From the NCBI GenBank assembly GCA_035294245.1, contig DATGLG010000067.1:124001-188000 (forward strand): 64,000 nt of DNA. Direction: 5' to 3'. Every line of letters starts with the position of its first letter. The first letter of the stretch is position 1. Source of the stretch: DATGLG01 sp035294245. Lineage in GTDB: Bacteria > Pseudomonadota > Alphaproteobacteria > JACZXZ01. Below are positions 35,048 through 44,390 of the stretch, in pieces. The notes under the pieces were generated by a model. It did no database searches. It was not told where the DNA came from and worked only from the letters and a program-made list of their open reading frames with translations. Both the position numbers and the translations under genes were made by a program.

Positions 35048-35553
35048 GGTTTTCACCGACCATTGCCACCATAACGATTGCGCGGGTCATCATCGCTCTC
35101 TGTCGGTCTTCTTATCCCGACAGTGGCTACGCCCTAAGCGTCGGGCGCGTCAGCCCTTGCTCGGCTACGCGGGCCTATGCGAGCCGTGTCATGCGCAGCG
35201 CGACACTTCGGGAGGCCCACCTCACGTCAGCGCATCTTACACCTGTTGATGAGCGAATCCGACTCGAAATACGGGATACGCCGACATCGGCAGCGCCGCC
35301 GAATTGTCCAATCGCGTCGCAAGGAGCCGGGCCATGCGATACGGCCTTTGCCCGTTGCGCGCCCCATTTTAGGCCTAGCCCTCGGCGTCGATCCCGAGCC
35401 TCGAGGATGGAGCAAAGGGGGTGCGATTGCCTGGGCAGCGATTCCGAGGTGAGGCTATGCTTGCGCAATGGGACGGGCGCAGAATGGCGACGGCTTTCCA
35501 GACGCGACCGGCTGCCGTCACTGGCCTCCCTTCGCTTGCGTCAGGTGGGAGAC
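35048..35553. other. 506-base stretch without a recognisable gene
   Basis: Short open frames exist on both strands, but none has a recognisable domain, a ribosome-binding site or consistent codon use. Base composition is somewhat less GC-rich than the neighbouring genes. With the IS relic on its left, it is probably decayed sequence. The only clear signal is the GGGAG preceding the cytochrome b561 gene. Confidence 0.5.
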
Positions 35554-36207
35554 GTGATTCGAAAGGTCATGATCTGGGACGCGCCGACGCGCCTCTTCCA
35601 TTGGCTGGCGGCGGTGCTGGTTGCGGCGGCTTATGCAACTTGGCGGCTCAATTGGATGGATTGGCACGCGCGCGCAGGCTACGCGCTGCTTACGCTGGTC
35701 GTCTTCCGGCTGCTGTGGGGAGGGTTCGGGAGCGAGACGGCGCGGTTTTCCCGTTTCATCGCCTCTCCGCGCGCCGCAGCGCGGCACCTCATGCGTCTCT
35801 TCCGCCGCGAGCCCGATCGCCAAGTCGGCCACAACCCGGCTGGCGGCTGGATGGTGCTGCTGCTGCTGGCGCTACTTCTCGGCGAGACGCTGACGGGACT
35901 CTACGTCAATAATGACGTGGCCGATGTCGGCCCCTTGACCGAACTCGTCCCGGCGCCGGTTGCCAACCTGATCAGCGCGCTTCACGACATCCTCTGGCAA
36001 GCGCTGGCGGCGGCCGTCGCGCTGCATATCCTGATCGTCCTGGTTTATTGGGCGGTAAAGCGCCACAACCTCGTGCTGCCGATGATCACGGGACGCAAAC
36101 TGCTGCCGCCGGACATACGGCCCCCCCTGCTTGTGGGATGGCCCCGCGCGCTGCTCCTCTTCGCTTGCAGCACGCTCATCGCTGCGGCGCTCGTGAATTT
36201 TCTTTAG
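35554..36207 (+). CDS. Cytochrome b561-family membrane protein
   Basis: 217 aa from GTG 35554 (GGGAG upstream; ATG 35569 is an alternative). The N-terminal VMIWDAPTRLFHWLAAVLV places a heme-ligand His in the first helix; DWHARAGYALL and ISALHDILWQALAAAVALHILIV supply further His ligands in helices 2 and 4. The protein has four main transmembrane segments plus a C-terminal one. These b-type cytochromes pass electrons between quinones and periplasmic carriers; the usual partner cytochrome c gene is absent here. Confidence 0.85.
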   Translation: MIRKVMIWDAPTRLFHWLAAVLVAAAYATWRLNWMDWHARAGYALLTLVVFRLLWGGFGSETARFSRFIASPRAAARHLMRLFRREPDRQVGHNPAGGWMVLLLLALLLGETLTGLYVNNDVADVGPLTELVPAPVANLISALHDILWQALAAAVALHILIVLVYWAVKRHNLVLPMITGRKLLPPDIRPPLLVGWPRALLLFACSTLIAAALVNFL

Positions 36208-36214
36208 GCGAGAC

Positions 36215-36667
36215 TCATCCTTTTGGCGGCGTGACTTGGCCTCGGATCTCCCCCGCGGGATGGTCCTTCGTGTGCACATTGATATACCAGTCGCCGGCTT
36301 CAAACGCCTTCGCCTGCTCCGGCGTCAGTGTCGCGCTGCCCTTGATCGGGTTCGTCACCGCGTTGCCGTTCTCGGTGAGCCAGATCTGCACGGGCCCGCT
36401 CTTGCCCTGAGCGCCATTATGGAAATGCGCCATGGTGACGGGACTCGACAAATCGCCCATCGTAATGGTCCAGGCGACGACGCGTGTGCCGGGATCCCAG
36501 GTCAGGGAAGCGGTCCCTTTGGCAGGAATCGACAGGGGCGGTATCTCCTCGGCGCCGCTCAGCGGCACCGTGAACGACATCGGCGCGGCCGCCACCGGCC
36601 CAGCCCAGGTGAGGCAGGCCAGCCCCGCCAGCGCGAAGACCGCCCGCCGAGACAATGCGCCAGTCAT
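36215..36667 (-). CDS. Exported CHRD-domain protein
   Basis: 150 aa from ATG 36667 with GGAGGAG nine bases upstream. The signal peptide MTGALSRRAVFALAGLACLTWAG-type region ends near PVAAA, with a pair of arginines that could allow Tat export. The rest is one CHRD domain: FTVPLSGAEEIPP, TMAHFHNGAQGKSGPV, WYINVHTKDHPAGEIRGQV. CHRD domains bind metals or partners in extracellular proteins; exact role unknown. It converges on the cytochrome b561 gene with a seven-base gap. Confidence 0.85.
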   Translation of the reverse strand: MTGALSRRAVFALAGLACLTWAGPVAAAPMSFTVPLSGAEEIPPLSIPAKGTASLTWDPGTRVVAWTITMGDLSSPVTMAHFHNGAQGKSGPVQIWLTENGNAVTNPIKGSATLTPEQAKAFEAGDWYINVHTKDHPAGEIRGQVTPPKG

Positions 36668-37043
36668 GGTTTCATCTCCTCCCAGTCTATGGATCATCGG
36701 CTACTGCTCGGCGTGCGCCCCCGCTCCGGCAAAAAAGCCGTCAGGACGAGCGTCAAGAGGGCCGCCGCCAAGCGCGGCCCCGAGCGGCGACGGACGCGAC
36801 GAGACATGGACCCTCTGCTGGATGCGGGGACCGCCTGGTCGGACCCCATAAGGGAATTGTGCGCGCATCGGAGCGGCGGCGCAAGGATTGCCGCGAGAGC
36901 AGCTCGGCCGGGGCGGCATGGGGATCGCATCGAAAGCTATCGGATGACCGGCGAGGCCTGCGCTTCGCCCTCGACGCGGGGCGGCGCCGGCGCCTATCCT
37001 TGCGGAACCCAACGCCATCGCCATGACATGGAGGGAGGAGACC
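36668..37043. other. 376-base gap upstream of the formaldehyde operon
   Basis: No convincing gene. A 37-codon minus-strand frame (36694-36807) contains one hydrophobic segment (LAAALLTLVLTAFL) but has a poorly spaced ribosome-binding site and no known relatives. The right end carries GGAGGGAGGAG for the alcohol dehydrogenase start. Promoters for the divergent neighbours must lie here but none matches consensus clearly. Confidence 0.4.
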
Positions 37044-38150
<1,107 letters not shown>

Positions 38151-38153
<3 letters not shown>

Positions 38154-38307
38154 TGCCCGTGTCGTGATTCGAATCTCGCTCTGTTTCCAAGCCGTCATTC
38201 CGGCTGAAGCGAAGCGGAAAGCCGGAATCCAGCGGTGCTCGATCTGGATGCCCGCTTCCGCGGGCATGACGATGGGAGAGGGCCAGCTATTGGAATGACG
38301 CTGTCAA
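38151..38307 (-). mobile_element. Degenerate inverted copy of the MITE-like element
   Basis: The two internal hairpins of copies 1 and 2 appear here in reverse order: CGTCATTCCGGC...GCCGGAATCC first, then GGATGCCCGC...GCGGGCATGACG. The left end TAGTGCCCGTGTCGTGATTC resembles the right terminal repeat of the other copies with extra bases; the right end is degraded (AGCTATTGGAATGACG). The left TAG is the stop codon of frmA, so this copy also begins at a stop codon. Confidence 0.5.
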
Positions 38308-38329
38308 TGCGAAAGATGCCCCGGTGAGG

Positions 38330-39160
38330 ATGATCTCGGAGCAGCGCTGCTTCGGCGGCATCATGGGCTATTACAGCCATGATTCGACGGCCTGCGGTCT
38401 CGCCATGCGCTTCGCCGTCTTCCGCCCGCCGGCGGCGGCCGGGCGCCCGGTCCCCGTGCTCTATTATCTCGCCGGCCTCACCTGCACCGAGGAGACCTTC
38501 ATGATCAAGGCCGGGGCGCAGCGCCTGGCCGCGGCCCTCGGACTCATGCTCGTCGCGCCCGACACCAGCCCGCGCGGCGCCGGGATCCCCGGCGAGGGCG
38601 ATGACTGGGAGCTCGGCCTCGGCGCCGGGTTCTATGTCGACGCCAGGGCCGAGCCTTGGTCGCGCGCCTATCGCATGTACAGCTACGTGACCCAGGAGCT
38701 GCCCGCCCTCATCGCCGCGCGCTTCCCCGCCCGCGCCGATCGCCAGGGCATCTTCGGCCATTCCATGGGCGGGCACGGCGCCCTTGTCTGCGCCCTGCGC
38801 AATCCCGGGCTCTACCGCTCGGTCTCGGCCTTCGCCCCGATCGCGGCGCCCATGCGCTGCCCCTGGGGGCAGAAGGCTTTTCGCCACTATCTCGGCGACG
38901 ATCAGGCGGCCTGGCGCCTCTACGACGCGACCGAGCTCCTCGCCGCCGGCGCGCGCACGCCGCCGCTCCTCGTCGATCAGGGGACCGACGACAAGTTCCT
39001 CCTCGAGCAGCTCCGGCCCGAGCTTCTCGACGGCGCCTGCCGCGTCGCCGGGCAGGCGCTCAACCTCCGCCTTCAGCCGGGCTACGACCATTCCTATTAT
39101 TTCGTCGCCACCTTCATGGAGGATCACCTGCGCCACCACGCGGCGGCGCTCCTGGATTGA
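38330..39160 (+). CDS. fghA: S-formylglutathione hydrolase
   Basis: 276 aa from ATG 38330; GTG two codons earlier is also possible and the ribosome-binding site does not decide. The alpha/beta hydrolase of the esterase D family has YYLAGLTCTEETFMIKAGAQ, nucleophile Ser in FGHSMGGHGAL, and catalytic Asp and His in DQGTDDKFL and GYDHSYYFVATF. It converts S-formylglutathione to formate and glutathione, completing the pathway begun by frmA. Confidence 0.93.
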   Translation: MISEQRCFGGIMGYYSHDSTACGLAMRFAVFRPPAAAGRPVPVLYYLAGLTCTEETFMIKAGAQRLAAALGLMLVAPDTSPRGAGIPGEGDDWELGLGAGFYVDARAEPWSRAYRMYSYVTQELPALIAARFPARADRQGIFGHSMGGHGALVCALRNPGLYRSVSAFAPIAAPMRCPWGQKAFRHYLGDDQAAWRLYDATELLAAGARTPPLLVDQGTDDKFLLEQLRPELLDGACRVAGQALNLRLQPGYDHSYYFVATFMEDHLRHHAAALLD

Positions 39161-39267
39161 CGCGGCCGCGGCGCGCCCGATTGCGCGCCATTCGCCACAC
39201 CTTCGGCGTATGGCGTATAGTGAGGGAGCGTGGGGCCGGCCGAGGCCGGTGAGCCGGGAGGTATCCA

Positions 39268-40176
39268 ATGTCCGTCGATGCCCTCTTAAGCTACGCTCTG
39301 TCGGTGCCCGATCCCGAGGCGGGGCGCCTCTTCTATGCGAGCTTCGGGCTCATCCCCGACGCGCGAGGGGCCGTCATCGCCTTCCGCTGCGAGGGCCGCG
39401 ACCAGGACCAGGTGCATCTCGTCGAGGGGCGGCGCAAGCGCCTCCACCATCTCGCCTTCGGCACCAGCCTCGACGGCCTCACCGCGATCGCCCAGCGCAT
39501 GGCGGCGCGCGGCATTCCCGAGATCGACCCGCCCCATCCTGCCTTCAATGACGGGCTCTGGCTGCGCGATCCCGACGGCAACGCGATCTGCCTCCTGGTC
39601 GAGGCGGCGCGACCCTGGCGCACGGCGCCGCCGGTCCGGCTCAACACCCCGGGGCATATGAGCCGCATCGGCATCCGCGGCGCGCCCGACGATCACCCGG
39701 TCCGCCCCACCCGTCTCGGCCATGTCCTCCTCCATACGCCGCGGCTCGAGGCGATGCTGGCGTTCTATGGCGAGGTGCTGGGCCTGCGCCTCTCCGACCG
39801 GGTCGACGGCATGATCGCCTTCATGCACCTGCCCACGGGGGGCGATCACCATGTGCTCGCATTTCTCGCCGATGCGCGGCCGGGCTTCCATCACGCCAGC
39901 TTCGAGGTCGCCTCGCCCGACGAGATCGGCATCGGCGCCAGACGCGTGCTCGAGGCCGGCTACCGCGACGGCTGGGGTCTGGGCCGGCATGTCCTCGGCT
40001 CGAACTTCTTCCATTATCTGCGCGATCCCTGGCATAGCCTCGCCGAGTATTTCTGCGACATCGACCAAATCCCGCCCGACGGCTCCTGGCGCGCCGCGGA
40101 TCATCCGCCCGCCGACGCCCTCTACCGCTGGGGTCCGCCGCCGCCGCCCGACTTCGGCACGAATTTCGAGGCGTAG
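39268..40176 (+). CDS. Two-domain VOC protein, extradiol dioxygenase type
   Basis: 302 aa. Two vicinal-oxygen-chelate modules: residues 1-120 and 140-280. The C-terminal module keeps the 2-His-1-Glu iron triad: His in LGHVLLHTP, His in GFHHASFEV, and Glu in HSLAEYFCD. This is the arrangement of type I extradiol (catechol 2,3-) dioxygenases, although the family also has non-catalytic and other-substrate members. The N-terminal module lacks the triad, as usual. No other ring-cleavage gene is adjacent. Confidence 0.8.
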   Translation: MSVDALLSYALSVPDPEAGRLFYASFGLIPDARGAVIAFRCEGRDQDQVHLVEGRRKRLHHLAFGTSLDGLTAIAQRMAARGIPEIDPPHPAFNDGLWLRDPDGNAICLLVEAARPWRTAPPVRLNTPGHMSRIGIRGAPDDHPVRPTRLGHVLLHTPRLEAMLAFYGEVLGLRLSDRVDGMIAFMHLPTGGDHHVLAFLADARPGFHHASFEVASPDEIGIGARRVLEAGYRDGWGLGRHVLGSNFFHYLRDPWHSLAEYFCDIDQIPPDGSWRAADHPPADALYRWGPPPPPDFGTNFEA

Positions 40177-40198
40177 AGAAGACTGCTCGCGACGGCGC

Positions 40199-40846
40199 TC
40201 AGGACTGGGCGAAGCGCTCGCGCTGGGCGTCGACGAGCGAATGGTGGGCGTAAGTCTTCCAGGTGAGCGCGTAATTCTCGGCCTGGAGGCCCCATCCGGT
40301 CCAGCCCGGCCGCGTCCCGCGCGCAAACATCTCGAGATAGGGCCCTTTGCTGCACGCCTCGATGACCGCATATTGCTCGTCGGGCTTGCGTGAATGCTCG
40401 CGCTTGCGGGTCTTGATGATGTTGACCTGCCGCCGGCCGGCGGCGAGCGTGCGGTTGTTCCTGCCGCCTATCCCGAACAGCAGCAGCTCCGTGACGTTCC
40501 TGAAATAGAAGCCGACTCCCCGGCCGTCCGGTCCGCCGTCCTTCCGCACCTTGTGCCAGACGATGTTCGACTTGTAGCTGAATCCCCACGCCTGCATCAC
40601 TTGGAGGCCCTGGGGCAGAAGGGCATTCGGCACCCATAGGTACAGATGGCTTTGCTCGCCGGCGATCGCGGCGACGGGCAAGGCGCAGATCTCGTCCAAG
40701 GTCATCGTCTCGTAGCGATTGAGCCGCTTATGCTCGGGCGCCATTTTCCCGGTCCGGTTCGTGAAGCGCCATGGCGGGTCGGCGAGAATCGTACCGAACG
40801 GCGTCGACTCGACGCAACTTAGCAAGCTATCTGTCGCATTGCTCAT
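40199..40846 (-). CDS. MT-A70 family adenine-N6 methyltransferase
   Basis: 215 aa from ATG 40846. The catalytic DPPW motif lies in FGTILADPPWRF near residue 20, followed by YETMTLDEICALPV, LYLWVPNALLPQGLQVMQAWGF and NVTELLLFGI, all typical of bacterial MT-A70 proteins. C-terminal KPDEQYAVIEACSKGPYLEMFAR completes the fold. Such proteins are often phage- or plasmid-borne, modifying DNA (or RNA) adenines. No restriction enzyme or phage gene is beside it. It converges on the extradiol gene with a 22-base gap. Confidence 0.88.
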   Translation of the reverse strand: MSNATDSLLSCVESTPFGTILADPPWRFTNRTGKMAPEHKRLNRYETMTLDEICALPVAAIAGEQSHLYLWVPNALLPQGLQVMQAWGFSYKSNIVWHKVRKDGGPDGRGVGFYFRNVTELLLFGIGGRNNRTLAAGRRQVNIIKTRKREHSRKPDEQYAVIEACSKGPYLEMFARGTRPGWTGWGLQAENYALTWKTYAHHSLVDAQRERFAQS

Positions 40847-40979
40847 TGCTTGACCCGCTTTCGTGTCACGCGTTCGATGGGCGCGAAATCCTAGCAGATT
40901 CGAACAAAAAGGGAACATCTTTTCGCGCAGGCCGTCACCTGGAGGCGGCGTACAATCGGGCAAAGGCGAGGACGAGATC

Positions 40980-41588
40980 ATGCCCTGGCAAGCATCACCC
41001 CGTCTCGCGGCCTTGCTCGGCGCCGCCCTTCTCCTGATCGCCGCGCAGCTCTCGCCCGCTGCGGCGGCGTCCGGGCGCGGCCCAGCCGCGGTCGCCGCCA
41101 GCCAGATGGCGCCGACGGTCGAGGCCGGCGTCGCCGGACGCTTCGACGATCCCGTCGCCTATTGCCGCGCCGTCGGCACCATCGACAAGCCGGATTCCCG
41201 CTATGACGGGCCGCCCGTGCCCGCCTGGCTGGCGCGGGCCTTGAGGCGGGCGAGCCATGCCGCCGCTACGGCCCCCCTCGGCCTCTTCGACCACGCCGTC
41301 TGGCGCTGCGCCCACGGCCATGTGCTGGCCTGCACCTATGGCGCCAACATCCCCTGCGACAGCAAGGCCGACACCAGCCGCTGGCCGGCGCCGGGCGCGG
41401 TCAATTTCTGCCGCGACAGCCCCGAGGCGGAGGTGGTGCCCGCGGCGGCCACCGGCCACGCCACCGTCTATGAATGGCGCTGTCATCACGGCAAGCCCAA
41501 GATCGTGCGCCAGGTGCTGCGCGTCGACCGCGAGGGCTATCCCGCCGCGTTCTGGTACCGGGTGACGCCGGCGATGGGCCGGCCGTGA
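40980..41588 (+). CDS. Exported cysteine-containing protein, function unknown
   Basis: 202 aa from ATG 40980 with GAGGACGAG upstream. Residues 8-30 form a clear signal peptide ending SPAAAAS. The mature protein has eight cysteines, including WRCAHGHVLACTYGANIPC and VYEWRCHHGKPKI, suggesting disulfides in a compact periplasmic domain. I recognise no family. It is divergent from the MT-A70 gene. Confidence 0.7.
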   Translation: MPWQASPRLAALLGAALLLIAAQLSPAAAASGRGPAAVAASQMAPTVEAGVAGRFDDPVAYCRAVGTIDKPDSRYDGPPVPAWLARALRRASHAAATAPLGLFDHAVWRCAHGHVLACTYGANIPCDSKADTSRWPAPGAVNFCRDSPEAEVVPAAATGHATVYEWRCHHGKPKIVRQVLRVDREGYPAAFWYRVTPAMGRP

Positions 41589-41839
41589 GCCGGCGGGCGA
41601 GCTCCGACGAGTTCATCCCCTGGATAGCCCGTTTTCACTTTTGCGCCTTAGATAAATGACATCGGCTCTAGGTGAGCGGCGACCCGGGAGGGCGTCCACT
41701 TGGCACACCGCAAGCGAGCCTCGATCATCGATCAATCCGACCCGCCGTCACGCCGCGGCCGCAAGAGAGCCGCGGCGCGAAATCGACGCCGTTGCGACGC
41801 CGCCCGTCGCTGCGACGGGGGTGCTAAGGGGAGGGGGGC

Positions 41840-42697
41840 ATGAAAGCGATCCTGATTCCCGTGCTCGGGGCGGACGATCTCCCGGCGGTGCTGCCGACCG
41901 CCCTTCTCGCCGGGCGCCGCTTCGGCAGCTATCTCGAAGGCCTCGAGCTCTATCCGGCGCGGCCGGAGCAGCTCGTGCCCGCGGGCCTGGTCAACGGTCT
42001 CCTCTTCGACAGCTTCGAGGAGAAGCAGCGGGAATATCGCCGCCGCGCCCAGGAGCGCTTCACGGTCTATATGCGCGGCGAGGGGGTGCCGGCCGCCGTG
42101 GCCGAGGCGCAGGACGCCGCGGCGAATGGCGTGGTCGCGCGCTGGCGCGACGACGTGCTGCTGAGCAGCGACCTGATCGGCGCCTATGGCCGGCTCTTCG
42201 ATCTCCTCGTGCTGGCGCAGCCCTCGGGACATGGTGCGGGCGGCCGCATGGCGCTCCTCGAGACGGCGCTCTTCGAGAGCGGCCGGCCCATCCTGATCGC
42301 CCCGCCGGAGCCGCCGGCCTCCCTCGGCCGCGTCGCCGTGATCGCCTGGAATGGCAGCACCGAGACGGCGCGCACCTTGGGCTTCGCCATCCCCTTCCTG
42401 CGCCAGGCCGAGCGGGTGGTGGTGCTGACGGTCGCGGATGGCGAGGTGCCGGATGCGCCGCGCGCCGGCGGGGTCGTGCACTACCTCGCCTGCCACGGCA
42501 TCGAGGCCACGGCGACCCATGTCCCCCCCCATCGCCGCAGCGTCGGCGAGGCCATGCTCGAAGAGGCCGCGGGCCTCGGCGCCGATCTCCTGATCAAGGG
42601 CGCCTATACCCAGAGCCGGCTGCGCCAGATGATCTTCGGCGGCGCGACGCGCCACATCATCACGGCGGCGGCGCTGCCGGTCCTGATGGCCCATTAA
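41840..42697 (+). CDS. Tandem-domain universal stress protein
   Basis: 285 aa. The N-terminal half is a degenerate UspA domain; the C-terminal half is complete, starting VAVIAWNGSTETARTLGFA and ending with the nucleotide-binding pattern KGAYTQSRLRQMIFGGATRHI then TAAALPVLM. USP proteins are stress-responsive adenine-nucleotide binders. The next gene, a membrane protein, starts 13 bases later and is probably co-transcribed. Confidence 0.88.
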   Translation: MKAILIPVLGADDLPAVLPTALLAGRRFGSYLEGLELYPARPEQLVPAGLVNGLLFDSFEEKQREYRRRAQERFTVYMRGEGVPAAVAEAQDAAANGVVARWRDDVLLSSDLIGAYGRLFDLLVLAQPSGHGAGGRMALLETALFESGRPILIAPPEPPASLGRVAVIAWNGSTETARTLGFAIPFLRQAERVVVLTVADGEVPDAPRAGGVVHYLACHGIEATATHVPPHRRSVGEAMLEEAAGLGADLLIKGAYTQSRLRQMIFGGATRHIITAAALPVLMAH

Positions 42698-42710
42698 GGG
42701 CGGAGAGCGC

Positions 42711-43802
42711 ATGTCGCCCCTCGACATACAATCCGGGCCCGTCCGGGCCGAGGCCCCGCCGCGCGCCGCGACGGCGCCTCCGCCCGAGGCGCGCCCCTGG
42801 TCGGCCGCCGATGGCGGCGTCGGCATGGCCTTCGGCATCTTCGGCCTGGCGGCGCTGCAGGCGATCCCGCCCGCGGCGCGCTGGCTGACGCGCCCGCTCG
42901 CCTTCGCCCTCCTCGTCCTCTGGCTTCTCTTCATGGCGGCCTATCTGCGCGCGTTCCTCGCCGGCGAGGCCCAGGCCTATCTGCGTCCCCTGGTCGGCCG
43001 CTTCGCCATCGGCACCTGGGTCGCCGACAGCGCCGTGACCGGGGAGTTCCTCCTCTACGCCGCCCCCGGCTGGCGGCCAGTGGCCATGGCGCTCGCCGCC
43101 ATCGGCCTGCTCGTCTGGGTGTGGTACGCCAAGGTCGCCTTGCGCGGCTTCGCCCGCATGCTGGCGGATCCCGACAGCTGCCGCGCCCGCGGCCTCATCC
43201 TGCTCACCACCGTGAGCATCCAGGCGCTCGTCCTCGTCGCCCTCAAGCTCTTCCCCCGCGTCCGCCTCGTTGCCGAGCTCGCGACCGTGCCTATCGGCGT
43301 CGGCTATGTCGTCTACGGGCTGGGCGCGGCGCTCGTCTTCCACCGCTTCCTCCGCATCGGCACCTGGCATCTCGAGGAGGACTGGGACGACACCAACTGC
43401 ATCCTCCACGGCGCCGTCTCGATCAGCGGCCTGGCCGCCGTCTCCTGCCCGTTCTTTCCCGATTATCTCTGCCTTTTGAGCTGGGCCTTTGCCGCGGCCA
43501 TGGTCGTCCTGGTCGAGGGGGTCGAGCTCGCGCGCCTCGCCGTGCGCGTGCGTCATCTCGGCTGGGAGCGCGGCGCCTTCGTCTACAACGTCTCCCAATG
43601 GGCGCGCGTCTTCACCTTCGGCATGTTCTATGCCTTCACGCTTGCCTATGTGCAGCGCTTCGGCTTCGCCGACGACCCCGGCTGGGCCGTGGCCCTCCAG
43701 CGCGCCATCCTCGCCTATGGCCAGTATGTCGTTGCCCTGACGCTCCTCGCCGATCTCGCCATGTTCCTGCGCGCCCGCCTCGGTGGTGCTGCTCAGAGAT
43801 AG
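42711..43802 (+). CDS. Multi-pass membrane protein, function unknown
   Basis: 363 aa with about ten hydrophobic segments, short polar loops, and a conserved-looking acidic loop HLEEDWDDTNCILHGAVSISG. The overall plan recalls the TDT/SLAC1 family (tellurite-resistance/C4-dicarboxylate exporters), but I do not see a defining motif, so this is only a suggestion. It follows the universal stress protein gene by 13 bases and overlaps the convergent PAS gene by ten. Confidence 0.65.
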   Translation: MSPLDIQSGPVRAEAPPRAATAPPPEARPWSAADGGVGMAFGIFGLAALQAIPPAARWLTRPLAFALLVLWLLFMAAYLRAFLAGEAQAYLRPLVGRFAIGTWVADSAVTGEFLLYAAPGWRPVAMALAAIGLLVWVWYAKVALRGFARMLADPDSCRARGLILLTTVSIQALVLVALKLFPRVRLVAELATVPIGVGYVVYGLGAALVFHRFLRIGTWHLEEDWDDTNCILHGAVSISGLAAVSCPFFPDYLCLLSWAFAAAMVVLVEGVELARLAVRVRHLGWERGAFVYNVSQWARVFTFGMFYAFTLAYVQRFGFADDPGWAVALQRAILAYGQYVVALTLLADLAMFLRARLGGAAQR

Positions 43803-44302
43803 TCGATGCGGTCGAGGCCGGGATCGAGATCGAGCCCGGCGCCGAGGCGCTCGGCATAGGCCGAGCCGTATTCGAAGGTCTGGCCCATGAGGAGGAGGGC
43901 CACCCTCCCGTCCTCGCCGGCGAGCGGCAGGATGATGCGCGAGACGACGAGCTCCGCGGCCTCGCCGCTCGTATAGCGGTTGCGCACGAAGATGGGCCGT
44001 CCGCCGTCGAAGACGAGCGCGTAATGGCGCTCCGCCACGGCGCGGCGCGGCGGCGGCATCACCTCGTCGACATGAAGGCCGGTGAGCTCGCGCCCATAGG
44101 CCTCGACCACGGCGGTGCCGGTCAAGCGATAGCGGAAGCGGCCGGCCTCGGTGCGCTCCACGAGCTGGAGATAGGGAAGGAGCCGCGGGATATGGACGGG
44201 ATCGATATCGGCGCGCCGCGGGGCCGCGCGCGCGCCGCGCTGCGCGCACCAATAGCGCCACAACGCCGAGAGGATGGGGTTGTCCGCGATCAGCTTCGAC
44301 AT
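43793..44302 (-). CDS. PAS-domain protein (PAS_5 type)
   Basis: 169 aa, one domain: NPILSALWRYWCAQRG, DIDPVHIPRLLPYLQLVE, FRYRLTGTAVVEAYGRELTG, and ILPLAGEDGRVALLLMGQTFEY. This is the PAS_5 pattern frequent in Rhodospirillales-type alphaproteobacteria, with no output domain. It may be a free-standing ligand sensor; function is unknown. Confidence 0.8.
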   Translation of the reverse strand: MSKLIADNPILSALWRYWCAQRGARAAPRRADIDPVHIPRLLPYLQLVERTEAGRFRYRLTGTAVVEAYGRELTGLHVDEVMPPPRRAVAERHYALVFDGGRPIFVRNRYTSGEAAELVVSRIILPLAGEDGRVALLLMGQTFEYGSAYAERLGAGLDLDPGLDRIDYL

Positions 44303-44340
44303 GGGGAAATACTCACGGGGGGAGTGAAGCAGGCAAGCGT

Positions 44341-44373
44341 AAAAAAATGCCTAGCGCCGCGCCCGAAGGGCGC
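44341..44373 (-). terminator. Possible rho-independent terminator of the mscS gene
   Basis: Reading the minus strand after the mscS stop, GCGCCC-ttc-GGGCGC forms a strong stem (44373-44359), and a run of seven T follows (44347-44341). Eleven bases separate stem and T-run, longer than ideal, so termination may be partial. Confidence 0.4.
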
Positions 44374-44390
44374 CGTGCCGCGCCCGCCCG

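Noticed and set aside
35177..35452. Open frame of about 90 codons before the cytochrome b561 gene
   Set aside because: No start signal, no domain, and composition typical of non-coding high-GC sequence; probably part of the decayed stretch.
36694..36807. 37-codon minus-strand frame with one hydrophobic segment
   Set aside because: The ribosome-binding site is badly spaced, the frame sits in a longer random open frame, and no family is recognisable. It is mentioned only under the intergenic stretch.
42711..43802. Calling the membrane protein TehA/SLAC1
   Set aside because: The helix count fits but I cannot see the family's conserved pore residues, so only a tentative resemblance is noted.
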